A stretch of 64,000 bases of DNA from Papaver somniferum (taxonomy: Eukaryota; Streptophyta; Magnoliopsida; Ranunculales; Papaveraceae): NCBI RefSeq assembly GCF_003573695.1, contig NW_020650859.1, positions 1,984,001 through 2,048,000 of the forward strand, in the 5' to 3' direction. How positions within the stretch are numbered: the stretch's first letter is position 1; each line of letters begins with the position of its first letter. Positions 50,746 through 61,859 of the stretch are shown here, piece after piece. Under the pieces are notes generated by a model. It did no database searches and was not told the DNA's origin. It saw nothing but the letters and a program-made list of their open reading frames with translations. Both the position numbers and the translations under genes were made by a program.

Positions 50746-53502
50746 TTAATCTTTGTGGATACATCCTTTTACTATTTTAACTGCAACAGAATTTATAGTT
50801 CTCCAATATGGAAACCACCATTTCTGTTTCTTTATAAGCAAAACTAAGAACAACCCCCAAAAGCCAGCTGCAAACCCCATGGCAACAATAGCATATAACA
50901 ACAACTTCTCTATTTTATCCTCTCGATCGTCTTCACTGTCTTTAATTGAAGGATTAGTACTACCAGTACTAATATTATGGTCAACCTCACAATCTTTCTT
51001 CAAAGGAAATCCACACAATAAATGATTCCCGGCAAAAGCAGAACCATCCAAATTCAGTGTATCAAAATGATTTCCTCTTGGAATCCTGCAGCTCAAATTA
51101 TTATGAGATAAGCTTACAATCTCAAGGGAGTCGATTGATGCCAAAGACTGTGGTATATGTCCAGAAAGTCTGTTGGAACTTAAATCCAATGACTCTAGAC
51201 TAGACATATTTCCGATACTCGCCGGGATATTGCTCGAGAGATGATTATGTGACAAATTAAGCATACTAAGTCCTTGCAATAATCCTATCTCTTCTGGAAT
51301 GTTTCCGCCAAGAATATTACATGATAAATCAATTCCTGAACGAAGGAGCTTATATGTCTCAAATTTGACTGTGGTGCCTTTGATAGCCAATAGATATTCC
51401 ACCTTATAGAAATACTCGAATCCGGAGAATCTTCTCGTTAAGGCCGTCAAATATCCTAGTTTTGAAGGAATTTGGCCAGAGAAATGGTTTGAGGATAAGT
51501 CTAATATTTGAAGCGATGTTGAATGGATAATATCGTCAGGAATGGAGCCATTGAATCTGTTTGACCTCAAAGAAAGAATTGTGAGGTACCCGAGTGAACC
51601 AAGACCAGTAGGTATAATACCTTCAAAATTGTTATTTCCTAAATTGAGAAATATCAAAGACAAAAGTTTTAGGATCAACGACATAGGAAACGCGCCACTG
51701 AGATTGTTTTCATTTAATTCAAGGCATTCTAGACTTGTGTGTTTAAGCTCATTCGGAACATTTCCAGTGAGACTGTTGTTTCCGAGGTTTAGATATCTAA
51801 GATCACGGCAGTTTCCTATACTATTAGGTATAATCCCGGATAACTTGTTGTTGGAGAGGTTAATCTTTGAAGTATATGGCATTCCATGTTTTTGTGAACA
51901 TAATGAAGAAGGAATGGAACCTGAAAGTTTATTGTAGGATAAATCTAAGAGATAGAGTTTTTTGAATTTGGAGATGCAAGGAGGGATTGTTCCTGTGAGG
52001 TTATTAAAAGACAAATCCAAATAATTCAAATGGGTAAAATTACAAATGGAAACAGGGACAGATCCTTGGATATTGCATGATTCCAACTTTAAAGACTCTA
52101 GTTTGAATTTAGATGGATATAGGTGGTGTTGATCTATAACTACTGTTAATTTGTTTGAGCTCAGGTCCAGATGAGTTAGGTCCAGTTCATTGATGAAAGT
52201 GAACAACGAAAATTTTCCTGTAATGGAGTTTTTGGAAACCTCGAAGACACTAAGATTTAGGAGGTTTGTGATGCAACTTGGTATGGTTCCTGTTATTTTA
52301 TTGTATCCTAAATAAAGCTCTTGAAGATGAAATATATTGCAAATTGATTTGGGTATGGGTCCTTGGAAATTATTAGCAGATAAATCGAGGAAGTTTAGAT
52401 ATTTAAGATTGGAGATTGAAGACTGGATAGAATCTGTTATGTTGTTATCAGCTAAATCAAGATCCTGCAACCGGGAAAGAGTATATATTGAAGAAGGTAA
52501 AGATCCTTGAATTGAACACGATGAGGCAGAAAGACTCACTAAATTTGGCGCATTTGATATTGATTCTGGAATGGATTCGGTTAATCGGGTTCCTGATATC
52601 ACAAGTGTTTGTAGTTTAGGCCATGGTAGTTCAAGCATCCTAGTTAGTTCATCAATATCAAGATCATAATTATCACTCACATCAAGCTCTTTAAGTTTAG
52701 GGAGATAAGGAATTGAACCTTGCAGATCACAATAAGATAAATCAAGAACAGAAAGTGAAGTTAGATTAGCCAACTGTAATGGGATTGAAGAACTGAGACC
52801 ATAGTTTTGGTTCATTTTGAGAGTGGATAGATGTGAAAGATTGTTAAACTCATGAATTGGGAATACAGGGCCAGAGATACTGCAATCGGAGATATCGAGA
52901 TCCCTAAGATTAGAAAGATATGAAATATGTTGTGCAAAATTCTCTTTTGATGAAGAGGTAGCCTCAAATAGATCAATTACGTTCAACCTTAATACCTGGA
53001 GATTTATTAAACCTCTAACCCATTTTGTAGATGACGCTGAAAAGTTTGAACCGGAGAGATCAAGATGGATGAGTTTCGTTAGATTTGAAAACTGATGTGT
53101 GATTTCTGATCCCTGAAAATCATTGAAGGCAAGATCTAGATACTCCAAATGTGTAATGTTGAATAGATAAGGAGATAATTTACCTCGTAGTACCGAATTG
53201 TCATCAAAAGTGTCACTTAATACATCCTTATAATCTGCAAGCTTGGTGTTTCGAAGATCAATCGAGACCACATGAAGAGACTCATCTGAACATCCAATTC
53301 CACTCCAATCACAGCAGTTTCGATGTTGGACGCCTTGTTTCCATGTGGACAATCGACCAGATGGGTCATCCAAAGATGACTTGAAATTTAGCAGAGCCCT
53401 TCTTTCCTCTTCATGGCATCCATGTGCAGATAATGTGATGCTGATCAGTAAAAAGATCAAGAAATGAAGAAGAAATGAAGTTATTTGGTTGAATGCTTTC
53501 AT
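50746..53502 (-). CDS. LRR receptor-like protein (RLP), intact, 918 residues
   Basis: A single uninterrupted frame without introns. It starts with a signal peptide (about 1-27), then an LRRNT_2 cap (ERRALLNFKSSLDDPSGRLS and the CCDWSGIGC cysteines, to about 70). About 23 extracellular leucine-rich repeats of the plant LxxLDLSxNxLxGxIP type follow. A non-LRR island lies at about 685-722 (RFSGFEYFYKVEYLLAIKGT), then four more repeats. A C-cap (NHLLCGFPLKKDC), an acidic juxtamembrane stretch (DSEDDREDKIEK), one transmembrane helix at about 861-885 (LLLYAIVAMGFAAGFWGLFL) and a short basic tail complete it. There is no kinase domain, so it is an RLP, not a receptor kinase. RLPs of this type sense microbial or peptide ligands at the plasma membrane and signal through SOBIR1-like partner kinases, usually recruited by a GxxxG-containing transmembrane helix. 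The ligand is unknown. The ATG at 53502 is the only one giving a signal peptide. Confidence 0.93.
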   Translation of the reverse strand: MKAFNQITSFLLHFLIFLLISITLSAHGCHEEERRALLNFKSSLDDPSGRLSTWKQGVQHRNCCDWSGIGCSDESLHVVSIDLRNTKLADYKDVLSDTFDDNSVLRGKLSPYLFNITHLEYLDLAFNDFQGSEITHQFSNLTKLIHLDLSGSNFSASSTKWVRGLINLQVLRLNVIDLFEATSSSKENFAQHISYLSNLRDLDISDCSISGPVFPIHEFNNLSHLSTLKMNQNYGLSSSIPLQLANLTSLSVLDLSYCDLQGSIPYLPKLKELDVSDNYDLDIDELTRMLELPWPKLQTLVISGTRLTESIPESISNAPNLVSLSASSCSIQGSLPSSIYTLSRLQDLDLADNNITDSIQSSISNLKYLNFLDLSANNFQGPIPKSICNIFHLQELYLGYNKITGTIPSCITNLLNLSVFEVSKNSITGKFSLFTFINELDLTHLDLSSNKLTVVIDQHHLYPSKFKLESLKLESCNIQGSVPVSICNFTHLNYLDLSFNNLTGTIPPCISKFKKLYLLDLSYNKLSGSIPSSLCSQKHGMPYTSKINLSNNKLSGIIPNSIGNCRDLRYLNLGNNSLTGNVPNELKHTSLECLELNENNLSGAFPMSLILKLLSLIFLNLGNNNFEGIIPTGLGSLGYLTILSLRSNRFNGSIPDDIIHSTSLQILDLSSNHFSGQIPSKLGYLTALTRRFSGFEYFYKVEYLLAIKGTTVKFETYKLLRSGIDLSCNILGGNIPEEIGLLQGLSMLNLSHNHLSSNIPASIGNMSSLESLDLSSNRLSGHIPQSLASIDSLEIVSLSHNNLSCRIPRGNHFDTLNLDGSAFAGNHLLCGFPLKKDCEVDHNISTGSTNPSIKDSEDDREDKIEKLLLYAIVAMGFAAGFWGLFLVLLIKKQKWWFPYWRTINSVAVKIVKGCIHKD

Positions 53503-54037
53503 GGCTAACTGAAAAACAAGTCAACTCTTAGTATTATTGATTTGATGGAGCTTTTGTTTGATGAATGAATGTGCAGATCTAATGGCTTAAAGTAATTAAA
53601 GACTAGTGTTTATAAATTTAACTTTAGCATTACAACTCCAACTTTCCACGGTTGACTTGGAAATTAGCATGTAGGTCTCACTCGAAGCAATAACAAAATT
53701 AGAGATTTGTATGGTTGTGGAGGAATGAGATTTGAGATAAGAATCAAGTGAACATCTGTGAATTAACGACTTGAGCAGTCAAGCAATGAAAATGACAGGT
53801 TTTGTATTTGTTTTGTCAAAACCCATTAAAGGGTTTGGTTGAAAATTCAGCTGCCGATGAATTAAAGCATTTGATTAGAGACGGGTAAATTCACTGCTAG
53901 CTGGAGAATGGGGAAATCGCTTTGTTTCAAGCTGGCTTTTGTACCGATTTTAACATCATTGGCATCCAGTTCTGTCGTTCCGCTTATGTTGTAACTAGCT
54001 TTTTGGTTCTGGGTTGACTGATAGACCCTTTTGGTTG
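53503..54037 (-). promoter_or_regulatory. RLP upstream region with TATA box and W-boxes
   Basis: On the minus strand TATAAA at 53614-53609 lies about 107 bases upstream of the ATG. TTGACT W-box cores, sites for WRKY factors, occur at 53519-53524 (minus) and 53652-53657 (plus). W-boxes fit a defence-type receptor, but such short motifs also occur by chance. Confidence 0.4.
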
Positions 54038-55164
54038 AACGAAATTTTGGGGACTACTCACTTTTTTTTTGTAGGGAACTACTATGGGTGGACAGTGGTA
54101 GTAAACATGGGCTATTCCTTATCCTATTTTTTTGTTAGTACCAAAAAAGTCTTTGAAACACAAATTAGTATTAATATAATGATTTCTTAGTGTTAGTGTA
54201 ATAATTAGTTAGTGATTATTGAGTTAATAATATGATAGGTTTGTTAGAATCAGAATTATTGAGAAGAAGAAGAAGAAATGAAGAAAAACCTCGGTGTGTT
54301 TCTTTTTTTTGTGAGATGGTTGATTTCGAAATGAGGATTTTGGGTACTTAGGTGTACTTCAAATTTAGTTAATGTTGCTTGAATTGGCAAAAATTTTCGA
54401 AAAAATGATAAAACTATAAACTCATATCGTTCATGGAAATAGAGTTCGGCTAGGACATCTGAGGAACAGGTAGTCGAACTCATCTGCAAGTGTAGTTCGG
54501 TTAAAGATTTTGAAAACACAGGTAGCCGAACTCAGCTTTAATGGAGTTTTTGCTTTCAGAAAAAAGTTCGTCTAGGAAAAGAAAAAGTTGCGACGTAGCC
54601 GAACCACATGTTCGGCTGGGAAAACAAAATAATCGACGAAAGCGAACTCAATATATAGATTTTCAGAGAAAAGTTCGGTTAGGAGAAAAAAATATTACAT
54701 AACCGAACTAAAAGTTCGGCTAGGAGAAAAATGAAAAAAAGTTGCGACGTCACCGAACTAAAAGTTCGCTTGGGAAAAATTTTTTGCGAGGTAACCGAAG
54801 TTTTCTCTCAAATAAAAACCTCCATTAAAAGTTGAGTTCGGCTAGTTCGACAATTTTTTTCTCATAATTCCTCGCCGAACTTCTCTTTGTGACTTCCATT
54901 TTCAACTCATTTTAATGATTACTTCTTAGCTATATATAGAGGTGGCGGTGGTCGGTGGTCGTAGTTGGTGGTGAGCGGCGGTGGTGATGGGAGGAGGTGG
55001 TTATATATATAGAGGTGGTGGTGATGGGAGGAGGTGATTATATATATAGGTGAAGGGTAGGTTAGTCATTTCCATATTTTAGGACACCCCTTATAAGTTT
55101 AGGGTAGACATTTGTATCACAAAGTAGTCCCCACCTTTTTTGAGTAGTCCCCAAAAAATCGTTC
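54038..55164 (+). mobile_element. GTTCGG-rich element, copy C, with terminal inverted repeats
   Basis: The left end GAACGAAATTTTGGGGACTA (54038 onward) and the right end TAGTCCCCAAAAAATCGTTC (ending 55164) are inverted repeats of about 24 bp. The interior carries GTTCGG and CCGAAC words throughout. An internal inverted pair (TTTAATGGAG near 54536 and CTCCATTAAA near 54825) could form a hairpin. A GGTGGTGGTGATGGGAGGAGG minisatellite lies near 54940-55050. No transposase is visible. I could not find a convincing target duplication, so the superfamily is open. Confidence 0.65.
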
Positions 55165-55168
55165 TATT

Positions 55169-55885
55169 TTTGGGCACCATGCCACCATCCCTTTTTACGG
55201 GAGACCATCATACGAAGTAAATTTAAGTCACTCTTTATCTAGGTATTAATGTTAATATCAAAATTACTGTTTATAGTTAAGTTAAGTTTGTGACTATGAG
55301 GTTAATAGTGGTTTTTTAAAAGAATAATTATTGAGAGAGAAGAAGAAATGGGTTTTGCATTATTTTTTTCATGAGATGGTTTATTTTGAAATTAGAGTTT
55401 TGGGTATATAGGTATACTTCAAATTTTGTTAATGTTGCTTGACTTGGCCTAAGTTTTTGAAAAAATGAAAATTTTATAAACTAATTTCGGCTATATATGG
55501 CAATAAAGTTCGTCTACGACATCTAAAGAAAAAATACCCGAACTCATCTGCAAGTGTAGTTCGGCTAATCTTTCTGAAGACACGGATAGCCGAACTCATC
55601 TTTAATGTTTTTATCAGAGAAAAGTTCGGTTTGGAAAAAATTGCGACGTAACCGAACTCAATATATAGGTTTTCAGAGAAAAGTTCGATCAGGAAAAAAA
55701 ATTTGCAACGTAACCGAACTAAAAGTTTGGCTAGGAAAAAGTTCAGCTGGGAATTTGTTTTTGTGAAATAGCCGACTTGGTCTTCATGTTTTTCATTTCA
55801 ATCAGGTTCGGCTAGTTGGACAAAGTTCTTTCACAAAATTCTTAGCCGAACTTTTCTCTACAACTTCAATTTTTATGATCACTAC
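55169..55885 (+). repeat. GTTCGG-rich element, copy D
   Basis: This is a direct, diverged repeat of copy C, lying immediately beside it. Both share the GAGAAGAAGAAATG start zone, TTTTGGGTA then GTATACTTCAAATTT, TTAATGTTGCTTGA and the GTTCGG-rich body. Its right end is not clearly defined. Confidence 0.55.
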
Positions 55886-55929
55886 CCATAACTACTTCAA
55901 TTTTTATCAATCACAAATGTACAAAGAAG

Positions 55930-56575
55930 ACATAGCAAAAAGAATTCTCCCCCCTTCCCGAGAATCTTTTGCAACGCTTTTCCGACTCATTGAGCCTGTT
56001 CAAGGTGGTTACATTGTTTTCCATATTTGTTACATTAGATGACTCGCTGTTCTCAAGTGCCTTGGTGTTTTTGGTCGGTGAAAAAGCAACTTTCTATTAC
56101 ACTTTTTAGTTTCTTGGATCCCAATTCCAAGTAGCTACTGTATTATCCAGGTTGGTGAGTCTAGTTCAGCATCATTTCGCCGCTTTAAAGACGCCTCCCA
56201 CCATGAAGATGTGGGTAACTGAGTTCTAATCAATCAAGTAAGAGGTTCTTAAGGATTTGTTCTATGTGACATAACTACCACCTAGCACTTAATTGATCGT
56301 TAGACGGGATTAAAATGTCCACAATGGGCCCTTTATTAAAGTTGAAAAATAAGGGAGCACTTTGTCAATTACAAGTTATGAATTGGGGTAATTCATCAAA
56401 TTCCTCTGGATATATTACATTTGCTAGCAATCATGGATGAAATAATTGAGAAAAAACAGCAAAAAGATGCCCGGAAATATGTGCTGTACATGGAACAGTA
56501 AGGGAGCTGCAGAATGGCAGCATATAAACTGGCTTTTTATTTTGGAATTAGCTACGGTCTTTTAGATGATGAAAT
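55930..56575 (+). repeat. Duplicated ~640-bp block, copy 1
   Basis: Colinear with 60235-60880. The longest shared runs are near the end, for example AACAGTAAGGGAGCTGCAGA followed by ATGGCAGCATATAAAC. No coding frame is kept in both copies. Confidence 0.8.
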
Positions 56576-58855
56576 TCCCCGTAAATGTCGTCCAATTATA
56601 ACATCTGGAAGTCAGGTTTAGAGTTCAGAGTGGCATGGTTCCGGGCGCTGATGAATTCCACAAGATTATTGAACAATCGAGACAAAATTATGAACTTGTT
56701 ACGGGGGGTTAACAATGTAGTCGATTAAATGGTTAGTATTGTCTTGCTTTGTATGGATTTGTCTGCCCCCTGGACTTGGGATATGTACGTAGCAGTCATG
56801 GAATTCGCCTTCCAATAGGCTAATTAAGGTTTTACGGTGGCGGATGCGATTCGCTAACTCGCCTGATTTTCTTGCTAACTCGCCTAATTTTCCTCGTCTA
56901 AACAGAAAACATACATGTCGCAGTTATCCACCCGTGCACCATGTTGAGTACACACTTGTAAAAACTTCAATTCACATGTAATTGTAATATCAATTTTGTA
57001 CATGATTATCATGTCTGCCTATCATATGTATATATATATTATGACTAGTTAACAATCCATATGTGAATTTTAGTGAAAAAAATTGATTAGTGAATTTGGC
57101 TATCAATGAAAAACTTTGGAACGTTGGAGGAAACTAAATCATAGCATTAATTGTTTTTGTTATCGTTAGATTTTGATGGCAATTCACATTTATAAATATC
57201 CACCTATTCCAACGAAACTGTTTTCATTGAAGGGTATTCCATCTTGATTCAGAAAATGAAGAATAGCATTGTGGACCGGAGGAAGGTACGATGTTTTATT
57301 CCAGTATAAATTAAGAGCACAAACAAAATAATCGCCGAATTTAGACTCTGGTTAAAGTTGAAATTCTCTTTATGCTTTCTGTTTAGTTTGCATTATGGAG
57401 GTAAAAAATATATATATTGATGAAAGAACAAAAAATACACAAGAAGCAACAATCAATCACTGTGAGTCTGTGACCTGTAAGTGAGTCCCAGTGCAATCCA
57501 ACACAAATTATAAAATTCTTCATTCTCCAACCAATTCCTCCCACCCGAATACAAGGTCTTCAAATCCCACTCCATCCAGCACTTTCGAAGGCTGAGCCTG
57601 ACATAAGATGTCAGCTTTTATATCTAATACGAGGTTGTGTATGAGTTCTTACAAAATGCATCCAAATTACTAGACTTTGACTCATTTCATTAGCTTATTC
57701 CGGCATATATTTAGCAATCGATTTTTATATCTATCACCCTTTATCACAACATGGGTTCCTAATATCAATCTTAAACTTGTCCCTAGCCTTTTTAGTCATT
57801 TTTGGTCCCCCATGGCGTGCACTGTAGCAACCATCTAATTTAATAGATCAGTAGATAGAGATTTTACTAAATAGGAAATAGACTAAAAGAAAGGAAAGAC
57901 AAGCAAATTAGATAAAAAGAATGAAATGAAAACGAGATTTCATAATTTCAGTCTCTCTAGTCTCTCTCTAAATTGGAAGAAGCAATTGAAAAGGATGTAT
58001 ATTTGGTTTCTAATGCAGAATTGTGTTGTTGCTGTAAGTGTCTTTTGCAGTGAGTAAGCCAAGGCTGATGGGTACGTATCTTTCTTTTACAGATATCTCT
58101 GAAACACGGTAAGTTAACTTATGCAGATTGTACGCAATCTGGAGCCGCCAATAACAGGGGAAAATGACAACCCAGTGTTTCTTAATTCGCAAAATTCGTT
58201 TGCTATCATATGTTCTCTTATGTGGATACCAATTTTATGTGGACTTTTTTTTGTAGGGCTAGGGGTATCCAAACAGGATAAATTCAGCTTAATACCCTCC
58301 TCAAACAAATTCACTCCTCTTCCAAACCTAACAACCATTACTTCTAACCTTCCATCGTTCTTTTCTTCTTCTCCATCATTTCGTCTCAAGAAAAATTCTG
58401 TCGATTAAAAAATATGCCCTTGCTTTCATCAAGCTCAAATGAATCCATTTTCCTTCCCGACCTAACGACCCCTTGCTTTATTTTGTTGTTTGATTGTCAA
58501 GATACGATAAGAAAAATTGTAATTGTTGATTTGCTTATATAGTCGTCAGGATATTTCTTCATCAACCTTGACGACTTTTAAAGTTTTATTTTGGTCGTCA
58601 CTTTCTTGGAATGAATATCGTAACGACTTTCCATTTCAAAAAAATATATTCACAGGGTCGTTGAGATATTCATCATTATATTTTACCGACTAGTGTTGTA
58701 GTAATTATGCTCGTCATGTTTTAAGGACTTGAACCTTGCCGACCCACAACTACCGTAAAACAATTTTTCTTTGCACATTTTTCTTTTCTATTAGTTGGCA
58801 TGGTTGAGGAAGCTATATACATTAACTACCAATATCGAAAATGACAACTAAAATT
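56576..58855. other. Intergenic stretch, no gene seen
   Basis: Short frames (for example 58121-58408 plus) have no known motif. From about 58540 the words GTCGTCA and TGACGAC recur, perhaps belonging to an older repeat that extends to about 59320. Confidence 0.3.
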
Positions 58856-58863
58856 AACATTAG

Positions 58864-59050
58864 TAGGGGCGGATCTACATGTTGACTCGGGCCGGCTAAA
58901 GCTGGCCCAAAATCAAGGAAAAATCAAAAAATTTCAGTGTTATCGAGTTTAATAAAAAAAATCCATGTCTAAATCATATACTTAAGCCACCCCTAAAAAT
59001 CCAATTAGTTTTCAAATCACTCCTAACTTGATTTTCCAGTTCCGCCACGG
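58864..59050. mobile_element. Small hAT-type MITE
   Basis: The ends TAGGGGCGGATCTAC and GTTCCGCCACGG are imperfect inverted repeats of the GGGGCGGA type common in plant hAT MITEs. They are flanked by the perfect 8-bp duplication AACATTAG (58856-58863 and 59051-59058). Length is 187 bp. Confidence 0.8.
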
Positions 59051-59057
59051 AACATTA

Positions 59058-59215
59058 GTATTGGGGAACTATATAACTTAGTGTTGGGGAAACTATATAA
59101 CTTAGTGTTGATCGTCGCTTTGTGTTGATCGTCACTTTGAGCAACATATGGTTGGGGAGACTATACATGGTCGCGGAATTATATATTTTAGTGTTGGTCG
59201 TCACTTTGTGCAATA
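59058..59215 (+). repeat. Short imperfect tandem repeats
   Basis: GGGGAACTATATAACTTAGT and TGTTGATCGTC(G/A)CTTTG recur two to four times with drift, directly after the small MITE. Confidence 0.7.
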
Positions 59216-59568
59216 TCGAATATAGCGACCAATGATTGTTAAAACCAAACTTTCTTTGTGTGTATAAAGTATTTAGTCGTCAGTGTTTGGAATTCTCGAA
59301 TTTGACGACTAAAGATTAGTCGGTAGGTTATATAATTAATACCTTGCTGGCTAGAGAAGGTCGTGATCTTCTAGTTTGGTCGAGCATCCTGACTTTTCAT
59401 ACCGTGATTTCTGGAAATGTTTATTTCTGTAGTTTGGAGAATGAAACCACTAAGAAGCTGTATAATCCACTTTTTAGAAATGTTTGGTTAATGAGGTTTC
59501 ATTTCCAACAAAAGATTATAATTTTTATTTTTATATGACACGTAGGATTTTATACCCCATTTAAACTA

Positions 59569-60211
59569 AAATCATCTCCAACAGTAGACCCTACAAACTA
59601 AGAAGGGTGCCATACTAAATAAGAAGGTCTTGAAGAAAGTGTTAACTACAACTTCGTATGCACCTCCACGTCATGTTTTTTCTTCTAATAATTAATAAAA
59701 TATTCTACTATTAGAGATAGGTTTTCAGGCATAAAGTTCTAAATTTTTTCTCTGGATAGACCCCAAAAATAAAATGACTAAATAATAAGGGTCAGTAAAG
59801 GATAATCAAGTTATAACTGGGCGGAAATAATAGATTCAGGGAAGAATTGGCGTCATTAAAGGATAATCAAGTTGTAAATAAACACTTTTGGATCATTCTT
59901 TCCTAAGCTTACAACATTGTAAGAGATTCAATTTAAGGTTTCTTCTGGCCATTACCAGAAGAAGATGAAGCAGAAAAAGATCTCACGTTATTTTCTTTCC
60001 CATGATTCCGTAGTCATGTTATGACTTTTTCGTTAATAAACGAGCCGAACACGTAATTAAGTGCCACGTCAACTATAAAATAAACGGTTAGATTTATGGG
60101 ATGACGGTTATAAAATCTTGTTAAAATGTTTTGTCAAAACCTTTCGTTGAGGATCCCAACCAAAATAATAAATTCACGTAGGATTTTTTATACCTTCTAT
60201 TGGAGATGCTC
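59569..60211. mobile_element. Possible Tourist-like MITE
   Basis: ATCATCTCCAACAG at the left and CTATTGGAGATGCTC at the right pair as inverted ends and resemble the MITE at 33009-33392. The flanking trinucleotides (TAA and TTG) do not match, so either the duplication has decayed or the pairing is fortuitous. Confidence 0.4.
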
Positions 60212-60234
60212 TTGGTGAATATACTTTATCTGAA

Positions 60235-60880
60235 TTCTAGAAAAAAAATCTCCCACCTAGAATTTTTTGCGAACACTTTTAAGATTCGTCGAGTCCTATT
60301 TAAGGTAGTTACATTATTATCAGGCTTGTTACATCAATTTCCTAAAATAACTCACTGTTCCGAAGCATTTCAGAGTTTTTGGTTGGTGAAAAACCGAATT
60401 TATACAACCCTTTCCCGAATCTCGACTCAAAATCGTTACACCGGTTTTTGGTTCGTTGAGTTTGGTTCAGAACCGTTACGACGTTGCCTCCCACCAAGAA
60501 GATGTAGAGAACTCGGTCCAACTTAACCGAGATAGGGGCTTTTAAGAATTTTCTGTGCGACATAACTGCCACCTAAAACTTAATTGGTGGTTAGCCGGGA
60601 TGAAATGGTCAAGCTGGGGTACTTTATTAAAGTTGAAAAAACTGGGAACCCTTTGTAAATTACAAGTTTAGAACCGGGGTACTTCATAAAATTCCCCTAG
60701 ATATACTACATTCCCTAGCATTCATGGATGAAATAATTGTGAAAAAAACAGCAAAAAGCTAATGATACCAATTTATCGATGGAAATATGTGTTGTACCTG
60801 AAATGGAACAGTAAGGGAGCTGCAGAATGGCAGCATATAAACCGGCTTTTCTTTTAAAATTAGCTAGGGTCTTTTAGCTA
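60235..60880 (+). repeat. Duplicated ~640-bp block, copy 2
   Basis: Partner of 55930-56575, about 4.3 kb away in the same orientation. It lies about 670 bp upstream of the CLE gene. Substitutions and small indels are frequent, so the duplication is old. Confidence 0.8.
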
Positions 60881-61360
60881 GCTTTCTCACTTTTTTCTGT
60901 TATTTTTGGTTCTTGTGGAATTGATTATGCACAGACGCCATTCTGTCTATTATGTCCTGTATCTTTCGGAGGTTCATCAGTTTTGGGCCTACTACTCCTC
61001 GATGATCACGTATCCCGATTCGATACACAGCACTGGTTGGTTTCAGCACTAGTACTGTAAGTGTAAAGACAGCTGCATCATCACTGTGTTACCCTCATTT
61101 ACCAATCAATACTGGCTTTCAGTATACGACTCGAGTGGTCCAGGTTTTCCAGATGACAATATAAAATCACGGTCACTGTGGATTTTCCAATTCCATCGGT
61201 AGTAACTCTCATATCAGTAATGATTCCAAAATCTATAGTAACTCTTGTCTTGTTAATCATCATAGGGGGCCGGGTCCATTTCTGAGAAAAGAATGAGACG
61301 AACAACAGTAATAGTTTTGAAATTTTGTAGATAACAGATTCAAGATATCGTTCCACTCTG

Positions 61361-61375
61361 ATATATATATATATG
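61361..61375 (+). promoter_or_regulatory. Probable TATA box of the CLE gene
   Basis: The alternating TATATATATATATG run is about 175-190 bp upstream of the ATG. It would give a leader of about 150 bp. Confidence 0.4.
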
Positions 61376-61548
61376 CAACAAGTGGACACTACATTGTCTG
61401 CATCTTTCACTAACTATCTCAGAGAAATCTTTCTTCAGTTTTGGTTTTGCATGAAATTCACATTCATTCTCTCTACTGATCTCACCCTCGATCCGCATAA
61501 GGTCTGAAGCATGAACTTCCTCTAGAATCCAAATCGAAGCAGTGAATC

Positions 61549-61857
61549 ATGAGATATAGTAATATCAGATACTTTTCTGTTGTAATTTGTCTCGTTTTAA
61601 TTGTTTGCGAGATCGATGTTTCCGCAAGAAGTACTCCACTTGAATCATCTTCTATTTCAACGGTGAATAAATGGAGGAGATATAAGAGTATGAACTACAT
61701 AGAAAGATTGTTAAGCAATTTTCAAAAGAAGACAACGACTACTACTGCCGCTACTTCTTTTGTTGCTCATGGTCATGATATTGGTACTACTATTATTTAT
61801 AGTCAAGAACAGAAGAGAGAAACACCATACGGGGCAAACCCACTTCACAACCGATAA
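61549..61857 (+). CDS. CLE-type secreted peptide precursor
   Basis: A 102-codon intronless frame with the three-part layout of CLE prepropeptides. It has an N-terminal signal peptide (about 1-27, hydrophobic YFSVVICLVLIVCEI then SAR) and a variable Ser/Thr/Lys-rich middle. A terminal conserved motif RETPYGANPLHN occupies residues 90-101, followed by a final Arg. The CLE consensus is R-x-V-P-x-G-P-N-P-L/I-H-N, so R1, P4, G6, N8, P9, L10, H11 and N12 are all kept. Two positions deviate: V3 is Thr, and P7 is Ala. P7 is the residue normally hydroxylated and arabinosylated. CLE peptides act outside the cell as ligands of LRR receptor kinases (CLV1/BAM/PXY class) that control stem-cell and vascular fate. 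A KR precedes the motif, a plausible cleavage site. Confidence 0.8.
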   Translation: MRYSNIRYFSVVICLVLIVCEIDVSARSTPLESSSISTVNKWRRYKSMNYIERLLSNFQKKTTTTTAATSFVAHGHDIGTTIIYSQEQKRETPYGANPLHNR

Positions 61858-61859
61858 TC

